DNA of 64,000 nt, taken from Phorcus lineatus (Eukaryota; Mollusca; Gastropoda; Trochida; Trochidae). Below, piece by piece: positions 46,945 through 59,080 of the stretch (the first letter of the stretch is position 1; the number at the start of each line of letters is the position of its first letter). Location: NCBI GenBank assembly GCA_921293015.1, contig OV121086.1, positions 39,201,402 to 39,265,401 of the forward strand, given 5' to 3'. The translations under genes and the position numbers were made by a program. The notes beneath the pieces were generated by a model, which was not told where the DNA came from, ran no database searches, and saw only the letters and a program-made list of their open reading frames with translations.

Positions 46945-49385
46945 CGTTTGTAAAATAATGTCAATCGAATAATAGAATGAGTATTAAATGGAACGTCTGT
47001 GATGTATCAAGTATACAGAGGAGATAATGTTTTGAAACACTTCTGTGTTCGCTTCCTTAATAAATCAAAGGGAAGGAGGGTTCTTCTGAACACATCACAT
47101 ACAAAGGAAAAGTAGATCTTAATAGATCTTCATAGAGCTACTAATAATCTTTGGACTTGAATACGCCAAGTAAATATGAGGACACTCCCGATACAAATGT
47201 ATTTGCAAATGTTATTTCTGCAGATAGAGCACTGCATGACTTGTGTTTGTGTATTTGAAGTCAACATCACGCAGGTTTAATGCCGATGTTGAACATGTTA
47301 AGAGTTATGACGTCACAATGCTAGTTTTACCATCATAATGGGTTTCGATACTTGTATTTCAGCCTTGCCTCTTCTGCTCTGGTGCTAAGGATAGATATTA
47401 CCAAGGTTGTTTTCGTTCATGCTTACGGACGGTAATTGTATTTTTAAAAAATCACAATTGTTTCTTGTCTAATTTGCAAATTTCATCTGTTTCATCCGTT
47501 ACTCAGTTTATATGATATTGATAACTTTCCCTTTATGTAGAAAATCTTTCATGTGGTACTAAGTTTGGATGGTATAACTAACATCTCTTCTTTCTCCCTT
47601 TATGTAAGAACTGTCCGCCCCCTCCAACCCTCCATCCTCTCCCCCGCTAAAACCAATGATATAAGCCTTTTGATAGCATACGAAGGATAAGGTATATGTT
47701 TAACATTACATTAACGCTTGATGTAATTTCCCCTCAAAGAGCCTCAAATCGACCCTGTTACTTGATATCTGAAATACTTGGTTCCATGCTTTCTTCAAGG
47801 GCTGATGTTTAACAAAATGAAACAATACATTACAAAAGTCTTTACACATTGGTTAAATTGACATGAAAATGAATGTGAATTGGAATGTGAATCGGATTCA
47901 GTACAATAAAGGACAGCCGTAAGCCATAGACCTTTGATAATGAAAGATGAAAATTAATACACAGGCCCTTACAAAGGGACGTTGCAAACTCAACAGAAAG
48001 AATGAGAATATTTAATAATGACAGTTAATTGTTTCAAATTCTGAAAAAGTCAAAGATAATCTACGACCGTGAACAAAATAAATTCAGATTAATAAGGGAA
48101 ATCACAGGATGGATTCACTTAATTATATCCAAACGCTGAATATGAAAATTACTCTGACTTATTCTGTGCCAGAAGTTTTCTTACCTTTAGAAATAACTGA
48201 CAATAAAATTCATTTTGGGAATGTAAACCAATTCTTCAACGACTTCTTCACAGTTGCTTTATAGATTTCCAATGAATAGAATACGTCCAGGCAAAAGACA
48301 ATGTAAAGTAGCAATACTTCAATATGTTGATAAAGTCAACTAAAAGTCAACCATTACATTGTCTGAAACACTGATATTATAAATGTAGATATTCAAAAAT
48401 ATAAACGCTCCTCTTTGTTAGAACAGATTGTATCTTTCAGGATAAACGATGTCTTCCAGAAGGCTGAACTATCATTTTAACGTCTCTCAAATCTTGACAT
48501 TCAATAACCTTTGTACAGAATAAAACATGAATGAAAGGAACCACAGGTCTAGCAGCAAGTTTGATAACGCTGTTAGAAGAAGCACTATAACATATACGGC
48601 CTCCAGGTATTTGTACTCCATTTATGACCCTCGATATTAGGGAGGTTAATTTCTAATGTCTCCTCCTGGAAATCGAATATTGGTTATAGCAGCTTTGGTG
48701 TCTCTTCAAATATTTCGAGGGAATCGCGGCTTGGTTGAGAGCTGAAAAACTACAATATATCTGAAATTGGTTGAAGAAAATAAATGTCCATAACTGGACG
48801 GGTTATTGTACATGTTTCAGCACGTCTTGAGTAATGAGATCATAGCATTTCCAGCTTGATAAAATCATTACATCTTTGCGTCACTTTAATGTATGACCTT
48901 CATTGAAGTGTCATATCATTTCTCAGTGAGACGTAAAAACATTGTGGAGTCATTGATGCAAAAGCGTTATGACGATTGGACTGTTTCATTATCTACAATG
49001 TATATGTAGATTATTGTCTCTATCATGTGATCTCACACGTGAGATAGATCCAGGCTTCTTTTGGTTAAAAAAACTGTGAAAATATCACACATTGAAAACG
49101 TCAGCAGGAGTCTTGTCCTTGCCGATTCACCTTCAAAGGGAAACGGGCACAAGACATCACCCTGGGGCCAACCATTTGAACACTGGACCAACTAGTCGGA
49201 AATTATTTTTAGTCACATTTCAAGGATTGAATATTTACATCGACTTTAAATGCAAACAATGCGACACCATAATCATGAATACGTGAGAAAGTATTAATCA
49301 TAAAATTAAGTTCCTAAGGAGTCTAAAAAAAATGTCCATCCTTTACTAAAACTATATTCTGAATGCCAAAAAGTATTCTTGCTCT
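46945..49385. other. No recognisable gene
   Basis: Contains a C-rich patch at 47611-47646 and a single TGACGTCA at 47308. No coding evidence. Confidence 0.5.
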
Positions 49386-49450
49386 TATGACATTGAAGTA
49401 TGACATTGAAGTTTGACATTAAAGTATGACATTGAAGCATGACATTTAAG
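49386..49450. repeat. 13-bp minisatellite, five units
   Basis: Units close to TATGACATTGAAG repeat five times with small changes. Confidence 0.9.
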
Positions 49451-50223
49451 GTCTAGTGAGTACATGAATAGACCTATATATGTTTATATGAATAACTTCC
49501 TGATTCTCTTAGTACAGGCAAAGTCCAACCATATAACCATCTCTCCATCTCTCACAGGCTCACACACTACTCTGTAAGTCACTGTATTTTTTCAGACAAT
49601 GTTGTAATCCCCTTTACATCAACTCGTGTTGCGTGCATGATTCTTTCAAATTCTCCATTAGATGAGCTCACTCTGGCACGTCTCTCACGTCAGATTTGAT
49701 TTTCAAATTGAGACATTTCAGCGGAATCAGTGGACATGTTACATAAAATGCTTCCGAGGACTGCTGCCAGACATTATGACAGCTAGATTTTCGATAAAAC
49801 TATGATAAAGAGACAAAGAATAACCAAGATGTTTTCACTTGATTATATATTGTTCAGTCAAATATTGAAATGAAATTGAACATAACATGAACACATAACT
49901 AAAGTGGTGTAAAGTGATTATAAAATTTACGATTCACATCAATATTCTGTTTCAACATTTCAAGAAGCTTCTATGAAAATCTATTTAATTCTTGATAATA
50001 ATCATGGTAAATTCTTTCATATGATTTTATACTCATATATTGTTTAATTTTCGTATTGAAGTGATAATCATTTGTTACTTTCAGTGTAAATTTATTAGTA
50101 TATTCAAATAATGGGAACTTAGTACTGTAAACAGCTAGTAAAACATGTTCTAAAGCAAAATAGAGATAAAGCACAGAGTTAATCCCTCAAGTCACTGCCT
50201 CTCATTTCAAGTCAGACTCGCTG

Positions 50224-50426
50224 TAATGAACATCAGTGTCGATTAGTTTCAAGCTTAATGGGCCTTTAAATAAAGAAGAGTTTTTGACTGCACTTAAAAC
50301 CATCCTCTTTGGTCTCATGGGAAATGGTTATCCCCTCTTTTTATCGCTCTGTTTTTCGGGTTCACACTATGTCGTCCATTTGTTAAGGGTTATTATCAGC
50401 TCTTACTTGTCAGGATTCATTTGCTA
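50224..50426 (+). repeat. Family F repeat, copy 1 (possible exon)
   Basis: Aligns with 58875-59080 through TTCAAGCTTAATGG, AAATAAA, TTTTTGACTGC, CATCCTC, GTTCACACT, CGTCCATTTG, TTATCAGC and GTCAG.ATTCATTT. From an acceptor-like ACATCAG at 50236 the plus strand reads SISFKLNGPLNKEEFLTALK. The other copy starts KISVKLNGPSNK and then stops. It may be an old exon, and a SEA-like strand is only a passing resemblance. Confidence 0.5.
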
Positions 50427-51321
50427 ATAGGGAGATGACATATGTGTCAGTGATGTCATTTGTTCATTTAAGATGTTATATGTGAAAGACATATAGTAAT
50501 CTATCGCGTGATATTGTCGTTGATTTTTTATCCTTAATAAAACGTAGAAGATATATTAAACCATGTGTACGTTTGAACAAAACAATTAGCGTACGTTTAA
50601 CAAATAAACACGTATTTCTATATACGTTACATCAGCTAAGCGTCCAAAAATGAATAATGCAATTAAAATCAACCTAATAAAGTTAAAAAGAAGGACTTCA
50701 AATTAAACGATGACAGCTATGACATTATATGATATCTAAAACCTGATTTGTTTAACTTTAAAGATTTATTATTGTTTTGTGGAATATGATTGGAAAACCA
50801 TCCTTCATTTGCCACTTTTGAGTTTACTATATCCTATAGGACCAACAACGTCTGACTAAAAGAGAAGATTGTATATCACCGTTTTTTTTCATCACTTCAG
50901 AAGCTGTAGAATTACGTGTGAATGTGACGTTGACAAATATATTTGAAATTCAGAACATTAATTCCGGGTTGCATGCAGCCTGTAGTGAAGAATGACTGAT
51001 TTCCAGTGTTTATCACATAATCCCTGTTGTGTTACTAATTACTTAGAATTATAGCCTTTTTCCTCATTGCGGGTTATTACAAACTTTGAAATGTTTTTAT
51101 CCTCAAAAACAGACTTGCAAACATAAATGATTTCAGTAGATGGGGTAAATGTGAAACACAATACATAACATATACAAGACAAATAGTATTGATGTTGTAT
51201 TGATGGAAACATCCATTTCATCAATGGAATGGTAAAAAAGCTTCTAGGTGCTTATTTCAAGGCTGTTAGATCGAGTCATCAAATACCAAATATCAATGTT
51301 TGTTGATTTACATAGTAAATA

Positions 51322-52815
51322 AACTTATGAGCAAAAGCAACGCTACCATATATCTGAATCTAGATTGCAGAATAAATACAAAAGTGAGATTAAAAAAACA
51401 AAATGTTTATTCAACAAGAACATATGACGATATCATATTCATAAAAAAATGCAACAAATCACCTTCCGGTATCAACGGCACCGTCTCCGATATTGGCCTC
51501 TGGGTCAAAAAGTCCAAGTTCACTGTTATGACTGATCCCGGTGCAGGGAAATCCAGGTTCAGTGTGTTGAAAACAATTCACATTAATAACGTGTATGGCC
51601 TCCCCTTACCACAATACACACATTAACCCTCCGACACATGGGACACATTACGTCTGACGTAATAACGTGGAATGCGCTTCCACTCTTCTTGGAGAGCTTA
51701 AGCAAGTTGCTGGCGGTTATCTGGAGGTGATCGTCGTTGACGAATACGACGATCCAAAGCGTCCCAAAGATGTTCGATCAGTGACATGGCAGGCGAGCAT
51801 GCTGGCCACGGCAAAACGTCGATGTTGTTGTTAACAAGGACGTTTTGAGTAACTCGAGCTGAGTTCGATCGGTCATTGTCTTCGTGATATATCACACCTT
51901 GTTCCTGTAGTCGAAGAAAGGGACAGTCGACGGGATGGAGAAAGTCATTGACGTAACGCTGAGTCGTTAGATTCCAATAACCAGCGGTGTCTTCCCCTCA
52001 CCAAGTACATGTATGCCTCCCAAAACCATGACACTCCCTCCTCCGTAGGGTACCACTTCCTGAACGCAACATGCAGCGGTTCTCTCTTCCCGACGGCGGT
52101 TAACACGTACTCTTCCATCTGAAGGGACAGAACCGACTTTCGTCAGAGAAAGTCACTCCCTGCCACTGACGTCGCTGCAAACGTAAAACCGTCCTCGCCA
52201 ATCTGTCTTCGTTGGCGATGTTCGGCTGTCAACAGCTGTCCCCGGAACGTTCTGTATGCCCTGATACCATAGGACCTTAGACGTCTGGCCACTGTTCCTC
52301 TGCTTACCCGGTGACCCGGGGCATTCGACGCCGACGTCACTCTCAGGTAGCGGTTACTGAGGTGTAACGTGAGCAGATATTGGTCGTCCTGGTGGGTTGT
52401 GACTCTCGGTCGGCCCGATGTTGGTCTGTCTGAGGTCCGTCCCGAATGACAATAACGTTGCATTAGTTTTGTGACAGTTGTACGGTGACAGCCAAGCGTT
52501 CTTGCAACATGGGTGTCCCAATTGTTGTTAAGCCAATCGTGTGATTCTTCAGGTGTGTTTTTACAAAGTGGGTGTCTGACAACCAATTCGTATTGGTTCT
52601 ATACCCGTCGGACATGGGGCTATTTTGCTTTGCATGAAAAAGGTGAAAAACATTATTTGACAAAATTTGGGAAAAGCATGTGTTTGATATCACAGTTCAA
52701 TATGATACAATCATTGTTGTATTTGAGTGATGTGTTTTCATGCGATTGGGTTTGAATCTGAGGTTTTTTCGTAATTTCAAATCTAAAGTGGTAGCGGTTC
52801 TTTTGCCCGTAAGTT
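51322..52815 (-). mobile_element. Tc1-like transposon, copy 2, nearly full length
   Basis: 1494 bp between TA dinucleotides. Terminal inverted repeats are about 25-28 bp: AACTTATGAGCAAAAG..ACGCTACC and, inverted, AACTTACGGGCAAAAGAACCGCTACC. Transposase on the minus strand runs from about 52614 to the stop at 51583. It has a helix-turn-helix region with TLGCHRTTVTKLMQRY and SGRPRVTT, then VSRGTVARRLRSYGIRAYR, the first aspartate in FSDESRF, VVPYGGGSVMV, the second in a HEDND variant, and an end reading RGGHTRY. The third-aspartate motif is SPAMSLIEHLWD instead of SPDMSPIEHLWD, so a catalytic Asp is replaced by Ala. Several frameshifts also break the frame. It is a dead copy. Confidence 0.93.
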
Positions 52816-53160
52816 TATATGGAGTGATCTTCCATGAGTTGGTTATCAGTTATGAATCTAATATATTAATGGGGGAAAACGTAAAATAAGGCTATTCTTA
52901 AGGTTTTGACAGGCAAGTGAATCTACATACATGTAAGTACAAAAACTTGAAATGTCTATAGCTTGCAATAACTTGTATTGTCTTTTTTACTTGAGGATTT
53001 TTTAATCATGTATAAATAAATGATTATGTTGAAAAGGATTTTATGAATTAAAAATATATCATTATTCTTAGTTAATTTCAAAAGTTCAACAGTGGTGCAT
53101 TTACAGTCAGCTTTAATTGAAATTCCCTTTGCAATCATATGCATCAATGGATGTTAAAGT

Positions 53161-53495
53161 CTCTACTAGCTGCAGGGGGCGGGATAGCGCAGTGGTTAGC
53201 GCGTTCGGCTTCGGATCAGGAGGTCCGTGGTTCGAATCCCGCCAGAGGCTCGGCAACTTTGTCTGCAGTAAAGAACTGTTCTACACGCAGTCAGGATTGG
53301 GTGCAATGCTACATTGAAACTCAGCGCATGGTTCGCTAGTTCCAGCCGATGCTCGCAGGTTTCACCGCAATGCATAGCCACAATAGTGTTGCGGGCTTTC
53401 TCCCTGCAATAATACTAGCAGCCGCGATATAAGTGAAATAATCTTGAAAGCGGCGTTAAACACCAACTCACCTCACCTCACCTCTACTAGCTGCA
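53161..53495 (+). mobile_element. tRNA-derived SINE with 14-bp target duplication
   Basis: The element at 53175-53481 is flanked by CTCTACTAGCTGCA on both sides (53161-53174 and 53482-53495). The head has a pol III A box (TAGCGCAGTGGTTAGCG, about 53185) and B box (GGTTCGAATCC, 53229-53239), with CTTCGGA in anticodon-loop position as in tRNA-Arg(TCG). The body follows, then GCGGCGTTAAACACC and an ACCTC-repeat tail. The tRNA stems do not pair fully, so it is not a working tRNA gene. The perfect duplication implies a fairly recent insertion. Confidence 0.93.
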
Positions 53496-53794
53496 TTTCG
53501 AGCCACACATAAATTGCATATTTTTTCGATATGAACATTGATTTTCTATCCAGGTCATTCAAAATAAAATAACGGTCAATCAGGAAAAATGTAAATGGCC
53601 AACTACTTTCTGTGTAAATTCCTGTTGAGGATGTAACATGTCAAAAATGTTGGATATCAATAAAAATAAAAAAACCTCTTACTTCTCAGTCAGCTTACAT
53701 AGAAACAAGAAACATATTGGAAACGTCAATACGAAAATATTTTAGAACAACGAATTTTTTTTTTAACTGGCTTACTTAGTCCAAGTTTGCCGCT

Positions 53795-54290
53795 TTGTTT
53801 CATGCGGCCGCTTTCTTCCGAATGCCGTTTCTATGGTATGACGTCACAAAGGTAAACCGTTTTGACGTCACTATGTTTGCGTCGCTGTCTCATTGGTCTT
53901 TTGCTAGTTTAGATTTATTGTTCTTTGGGTTTTATGATATTTTTCCAGGAGCTTTAAAATTGCTGATTTCGGTCTTGAATGTAAAAGGTATCTTGTATGA
54001 TCTCGCTGTTACGAATGCCACAATTTGGTATTATCCGTACGATGTTTCTAATGTAAACAATGCCGGAAATTTGATAGGATAGACCTTAACACACTTCTTA
54101 CAGAAATAGAATAGTCGCAAAGTCCTTTCAACACAGAGATAGGTACGCAAAAACAGAGTTCGCTCTTTAACTTCTAATAACTAATGGTCATGTTACAATA
54201 TCGATAAATAGTTGTGTTTGTAAAAGCCCCAGGATTCATTGTTATTCAACGCCCAGAAATTTTACAAACACAACTATTTATCTTCTAATA
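53795..54290. mobile_element. Hairpin element with TGACGTCA pair, copy 2
   Basis: TGACGTCA palindromes at 53839 and 53863 follow GCGGCCGCTTTCTT. A 23-bp perfect inverted repeat GATAAATAGTTGTGTTTGTA... at 54204-54226 and 54260-54282 closes it, with weaker pairing further out. A 95-codon plus frame between them has no known motif. The outer boundaries are not defined. Confidence 0.6.
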
Positions 54291-54630
54291 GTAACATAAG
54301 ATACTAAGTCTTCCCAATGTTCTTCACGTCTCTTTTAGAAGTAAGTGCATTTAAAAAAAACATGGCATAGCAAATGGCTTGGTAAACACCATATTCAATA
54401 TGGATGGATTACGTCTAGGTTAGATGTTTCGTTTGAATGTTTTGGGAGCGATTTGTCTGTAATTAACTTCGTTCCTGTGTTAAAACTTGAAAGTCCTTAT
54501 TTACTAATCTCAACGATAAACACCATTCTTCCGATGCGTTTGAGAAATGGTGGAATATGATGCTGATGTCTTCAAGGCCTTCATGCAAAGAACAAGTGTA
54601 GCGTAACTATTTGCACAACCGACGTTTTTA

Positions 54631-54880
54631 TGACAGATACTTCTCTCATGTTTGTTAATTGCAGGAATGTCTCTGATGAAGGAGATGATCCGGATATCAT
54701 ATTTTCTACTCAATAAAGAAAATGAGCCATTTAATGTAAAAGATATCAGTCATGTTGACTTCATGGCTACATGATTCGTTTGAAGTTTTGATGTTTGTCG
54801 TTCCTATTAAACTAACGACCCGAGATTAATACCATCATTTTCTCATTGTGACAATATCACAGTGTCACAATATTTCATTT
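54631..54880 (+). repeat. Family G repeat, copy 1 (possible terminal exon)
   Basis: Aligns with 62440-62690: CTCTCATGTTTG.TAATTGCA, GGAGATG, CTCAATAAA.GAAATGAGCCAT, CTACATGATTC.TTTGAAG, AACTAACGACCCGA. On plus, the acceptor TTTGTTAATTGCAG at 54664 is followed by NVSDEGDDPDIIFSTQ and a TAA that overlaps AATAAA. Copy 2 is disrupted in that frame. It may be the decayed 3' end of a duplicated gene. Confidence 0.6.
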
Positions 54881-56984
54881 CAAGGTTCAATTGATAATCG
54901 GTTTTGATGTCTTTGCTGTAATATTTGAAACATTAATCTGATTTTTTAATCAAATGTTCAAAATATAAATACAAAACTTAAACTATATACCTTCGGTTTT
55001 CATTTTAAAAGGTTTACACTCTATTACAATCATCAACAAGGGATGACAATTTCACCTCCAAATAAAAACAGAATTTCTGCAAAGCCTGTTTACCTATTGC
55101 TACGTTTAGCATTAGCCTTTTTCATTGATAAGGAACCTATACGTCGCTAGTGATGTTCATAATATGAAAATACCAATGTCTCCGCGTTTCCCCTAGCTTT
55201 TGAGTAAAGAATTGAATATTATCATTGACCTGTAGACATTAGTTTATTGGCCAAGCTTGCTTTCGAAAGGCAAGGCAGAGTTGATGAAATACGAGTTAAT
55301 CCTTTGTTGAAAAAGGAATTGCGGACGAGGTAATTTCATAATGAAATATGTTTCAAGGTTTGCATCTGAACTCAATGTAAATATTGAATTCCTCAAATGA
55401 AACGTAATATAATTGCCAACAGTTTTAGATCTGAAATGAAATGCTCCACCTCAGGGTAATGTATTGTGACTGTTCCTTCTTCAGAAGGTCACCAAAGTAT
55501 AAGATTCCGTGTTAAAGTTTTCAACACCAAGTGATCGATTGATGAGTATAATGTTTTGTATATTTTGATTCCGAAAATTTAGAAAGCTCTAAAAGCTATT
55601 AATATTAATTATTTCATATCAAGAGAAATATTACTTATTGGCAATTTATGTTCCCTTGATAAAAACCATCTACACTGAATTATTAAACACATAATACTAA
55701 CATATACATAATACTTCAGTTATTACATGTCCTTTAACACGTTTAACACAGGTAATGACATATTGTCTTTCCTATATCTATTCAAAAGTCCTCAACTTAC
55801 ACAAGATTGCTTTTAACTATTGGAAGTGACCCTGTGGCCACCATTTCCTCTGATTGATTTCCAGAATGAAACATGGTTGCCTTACCGCCTACAATTTACA
55901 GCTTTTTGAATGTGGGAAATATAGCCTTTAATAGCCTAAAGTTATATAAGTTACCTACTTCCTTTAAAAGCTTTATCAAGCTGCTGCTGGGTTTTTCTAC
56001 TTTCAATATATTTTTTGTAGCGTTATTTCACTGAGTAGAAATTTCCTCAATGAAACTACGGTTTTTGTTATATTATTGACGTATGTCACCATTGAGAATA
56101 AAATAAATACCACAAAATATGTTGTACAAAAAATGGGTTATAATAGGTAATGAAAAAAATAACTATCTATTTTATTTCTGTTTATCTTCTTGATTGCAGT
56201 GCCAACCTTTTAAAAGAGAGTTTCTAAACATTTCTGTCAGCTGAAGCCATAGCCAAATAAACAGTATCTTCATGTGGGTCATTTTCATTTAGCATATCCC
56301 CTATCAAATGCACAGTTGTCAAAATGGCCGGAAGCATTTCTCTGACGCACTTTATAGTAATTTGTTTTTTGATATGGTGAAACTTTGCCATTGCAATATG
56401 AATATGACATGAGAGAGTCAGCCCAGCTAATGGCTAGCATAGAAGCATCCTCGTGTAGAAAGATTGTCATAATGGGGGACAACAGCATTGCCTGTCAGAA
56501 TTACATCTAGATACAAGGTTTCAAAACCGTAATGGGGAGGTTTTAATTGGAGATAGAGGTTCGGAGATGAAATGTTTTTATTCTGCATATTTTTTTTAAA
56601 ACTACGCATTTGAATTCTTCAAATAAAAAACCTCTTTGTTCATGCGTCGCTAGATGTGCCAAAACTACATTGAATAACAATCATCACTGATACTTTGAAC
56701 GCATTTAAAAACATTTTTATAACAGAATAACATTTTCTGTGATGAGAAGGAACATCATCAGAACAGAAATAAGTAAATGTATATGATTGAAGAAAATATA
56801 ATGAATGCAAAAATGTCTTCCTATTGTCCAATTTGAGACAAAATTTCTTTGAAAATTTATAGGGAGAGAAAAGAAAAGGTTATTAAAGGCAGCTAAATTG
56901 TACACATGAATGTACCGTATGGTTGCGTTTCAGACATTAATTCCTATTCAAGTCAGAAACTTTAACGACACCCAAATAGGGCGA
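54881..56984. other. No recognisable gene
   Basis: AT-rich. Short minus frames at 56285-56905 have no motif. Confidence 0.5.
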
Positions 56985-58131
56985 TTCGGGGCAGTACATG
57001 GAAACATTTATAAAGTTTCAAAAGATTTGTATAAAAAGGTGAAATCTGCAGTCGTAATAGAAGGTACGAAACTGTCTGATTATTTCAACTGCTCTACAGG
57101 AGTAAGACAGGGTTGTGCACTTAGTCCGCTACTGTTTTCCATTTTTATCAAGGAGCTGACAGAGTCTATGAGTGAAGTTTTTGATAATGGAATATTTATA
57201 TCAGAAGATATGTATAACATTTTGTCTTTACTCTTTGCGGATGGTTTCTCATACACCTCTCAAGCTTCAAAAGCAATTAGATTTTCTCCAGAGCTATTAT
57301 TTAAAATGGGGTATGGAGATTATTACTGCCAAAACTAAAGTGATTGTATTCGGAAACGGAGGGCGGCTGTCAAGATTTGAAAAATGGACCTATGATAATA
57401 TAGAAATCGAAGTGGTCAATGCATATAAGTATCTCGGTAAAATGATGACACCTAAACTTGTGGACAAGAGCATGTAATGTTATAGCACAACAAGCTAACA
57501 AAGCTTTGTTCCCCATAAAAAGTCTTATTCGTAAATATGATGTAAGTATTCGTGATGCATCTAAGATATTTGATATGAAAATTGTTCCAATCTTGATGTA
57601 TGGTAGCGAAATATTGGGATATAAGGAAATGAATCAACTTGAAATCGTTCATCGATCTTTCTGTAAATTTGTATTGAATGTTAGTAAATCCTTCCCTAAT
57701 GTCGCTATATATGGAGAATGTGGGAGAAATCCCTTGTATATCAACTCGTGTTTAAACTGCATCAGCTGTTACAACCGTCTTGGAATACAATGTATTAGAA
57801 AAGATTGTGACTATGACATTTCTGAAACTAAATGTTCTTTATGTATTGTAACTGAAGATGAAATGCATAATATATATATATTTGTCCAATGTAGCAAACT
57901 CTTCGTGATGATGTACAGGTATTATTCAGTCACAAGAAAAATATAAAGAGTCTTATGTATTTAATGGAATCTAATGATCATATTGTCCTGATGAGAAAAT
58001 TCTTATATAACGTGTTTCGTGTACGAGGAGAAATCCTTTAATGCGCATGTGTATAAATTTTCATGTGTTACATCTAATGTATTGTATTATGGGTCAAATG
58101 GCCTTGAAACAATAAAACCTTTGAATTGAAT
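56985..58131 (+). pseudogene. 5'-truncated non-LTR retrotransposon (LINE)
   Basis: The C-terminal part of a reverse-transcriptase polyprotein in three frames. The frame at 56910-57338 has GVRQGCALSPLLFSIFIKEL, and the catalytic box reads LLFADG where active enzymes have F/YADD. The frame at 57245-57477 has KTKVIVFGNGGRLSRFEKW and NAYKYLGKMM. The frame at 57458-57946 has QQANKALFPIKSL, KIVPILMYGSEILG and a C..C....H....C-like end. The 3' region ends at TTGAATTGAA (58121-58130), a tail type seen in I/Nimb/Jockey-like LINEs. The 5' part, with the endonuclease, is missing. Inactive. Confidence 0.92.
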
Positions 58132-58874
58132 CAAACTGGCACAACTGTACCTTAAGGGACGGTTGATTTTAAAGAGAAGAGAGCTAGAGTAATTAATTCA
58201 ATACTCTTTGTTAACCTTGATTATACCGTAAAATCACATGTTACATTGATAGGAAAAGATATCTAAGTCACATTTTCATGTTCAAGAGATCTTGTAAAAA
58301 TTTATAATAAAGGGATTGTACGTTTTTTTGCTAGACTTACATTCTTTTCATTTCATAACTTATAAAGATAACCTCTCATATCTAACTTATATCTACCTTA
58401 TGTGTTTACTATCTTTTATTTTATTTACCGTCACTCTGTCAAATCATCAATTAGCTTCGCTGTATCTGGCATCAAGTTTGATAATGCATGGTTTAACATT
58501 TCACCAGTTTCAGAAAATATTAAGAGAAACGACCTATAAGAACTGTTCCCATTTACAGCCCTGTATTTGATTGAAAAGGTGTTTATTGAGAAAGAAACCC
58601 ATCATTTTGACATATTGTTTTCTCTATATCACATTTTACCACACAGACAGTCCAAGATTATATAAAAAATGATCACATAACTCAAATGATACTTCAATTG
58701 TCTGGTTTATCCGATTTTTGTAGGTCCACCATTCAGAATAACTTATGAATATTTTAGGGGTTTGTTATTTTGTAGGTTTTCAGACATTTCGTTCCTAATG
58801 TTCTTTATTTTGCTTATGAAACAGTGTACATGGTTCTTTCAAGTCTATCTTATCGATTTCAGGGAAGGGTAGTA
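58132..58874. other. No recognisable gene
   Basis: An 84-codon plus frame at 58316-58570 is hydrophobic at first but has no support. Confidence 0.45.
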
Positions 58875-59080
58875 GTAATAAACTTCAGTGAAGATTAGTG
58901 TCAAGCTTAATGGACCTTCAAATAAATAGGTTTTTTGACTGCCCTTAAACCCATCCTCATCGGTCCCTGGGGGAACACTTATCTTCTCTGTAGTTTTTAT
59001 TGCTAATCTTTTCGAGTTCACACTGGGCCGTCCATTTGCCAAGAGTATTATCAGCCCTCACGTGTCAGTATTCATTTAGG
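58875..59080. repeat. Family F repeat, copy 2
   Basis: Direct-orientation partner of 50224-50426, about 8.65 kb downstream. The possible plus-strand exon frame is broken by a stop after KLNGPSNK. Confidence 0.65.

Noticed and set aside
53175-53245. Functional tRNA-Arg gene
   Set aside because: Anticodon and T stems do not pair properly, and the sequence continues into a SINE body bounded by target duplications.
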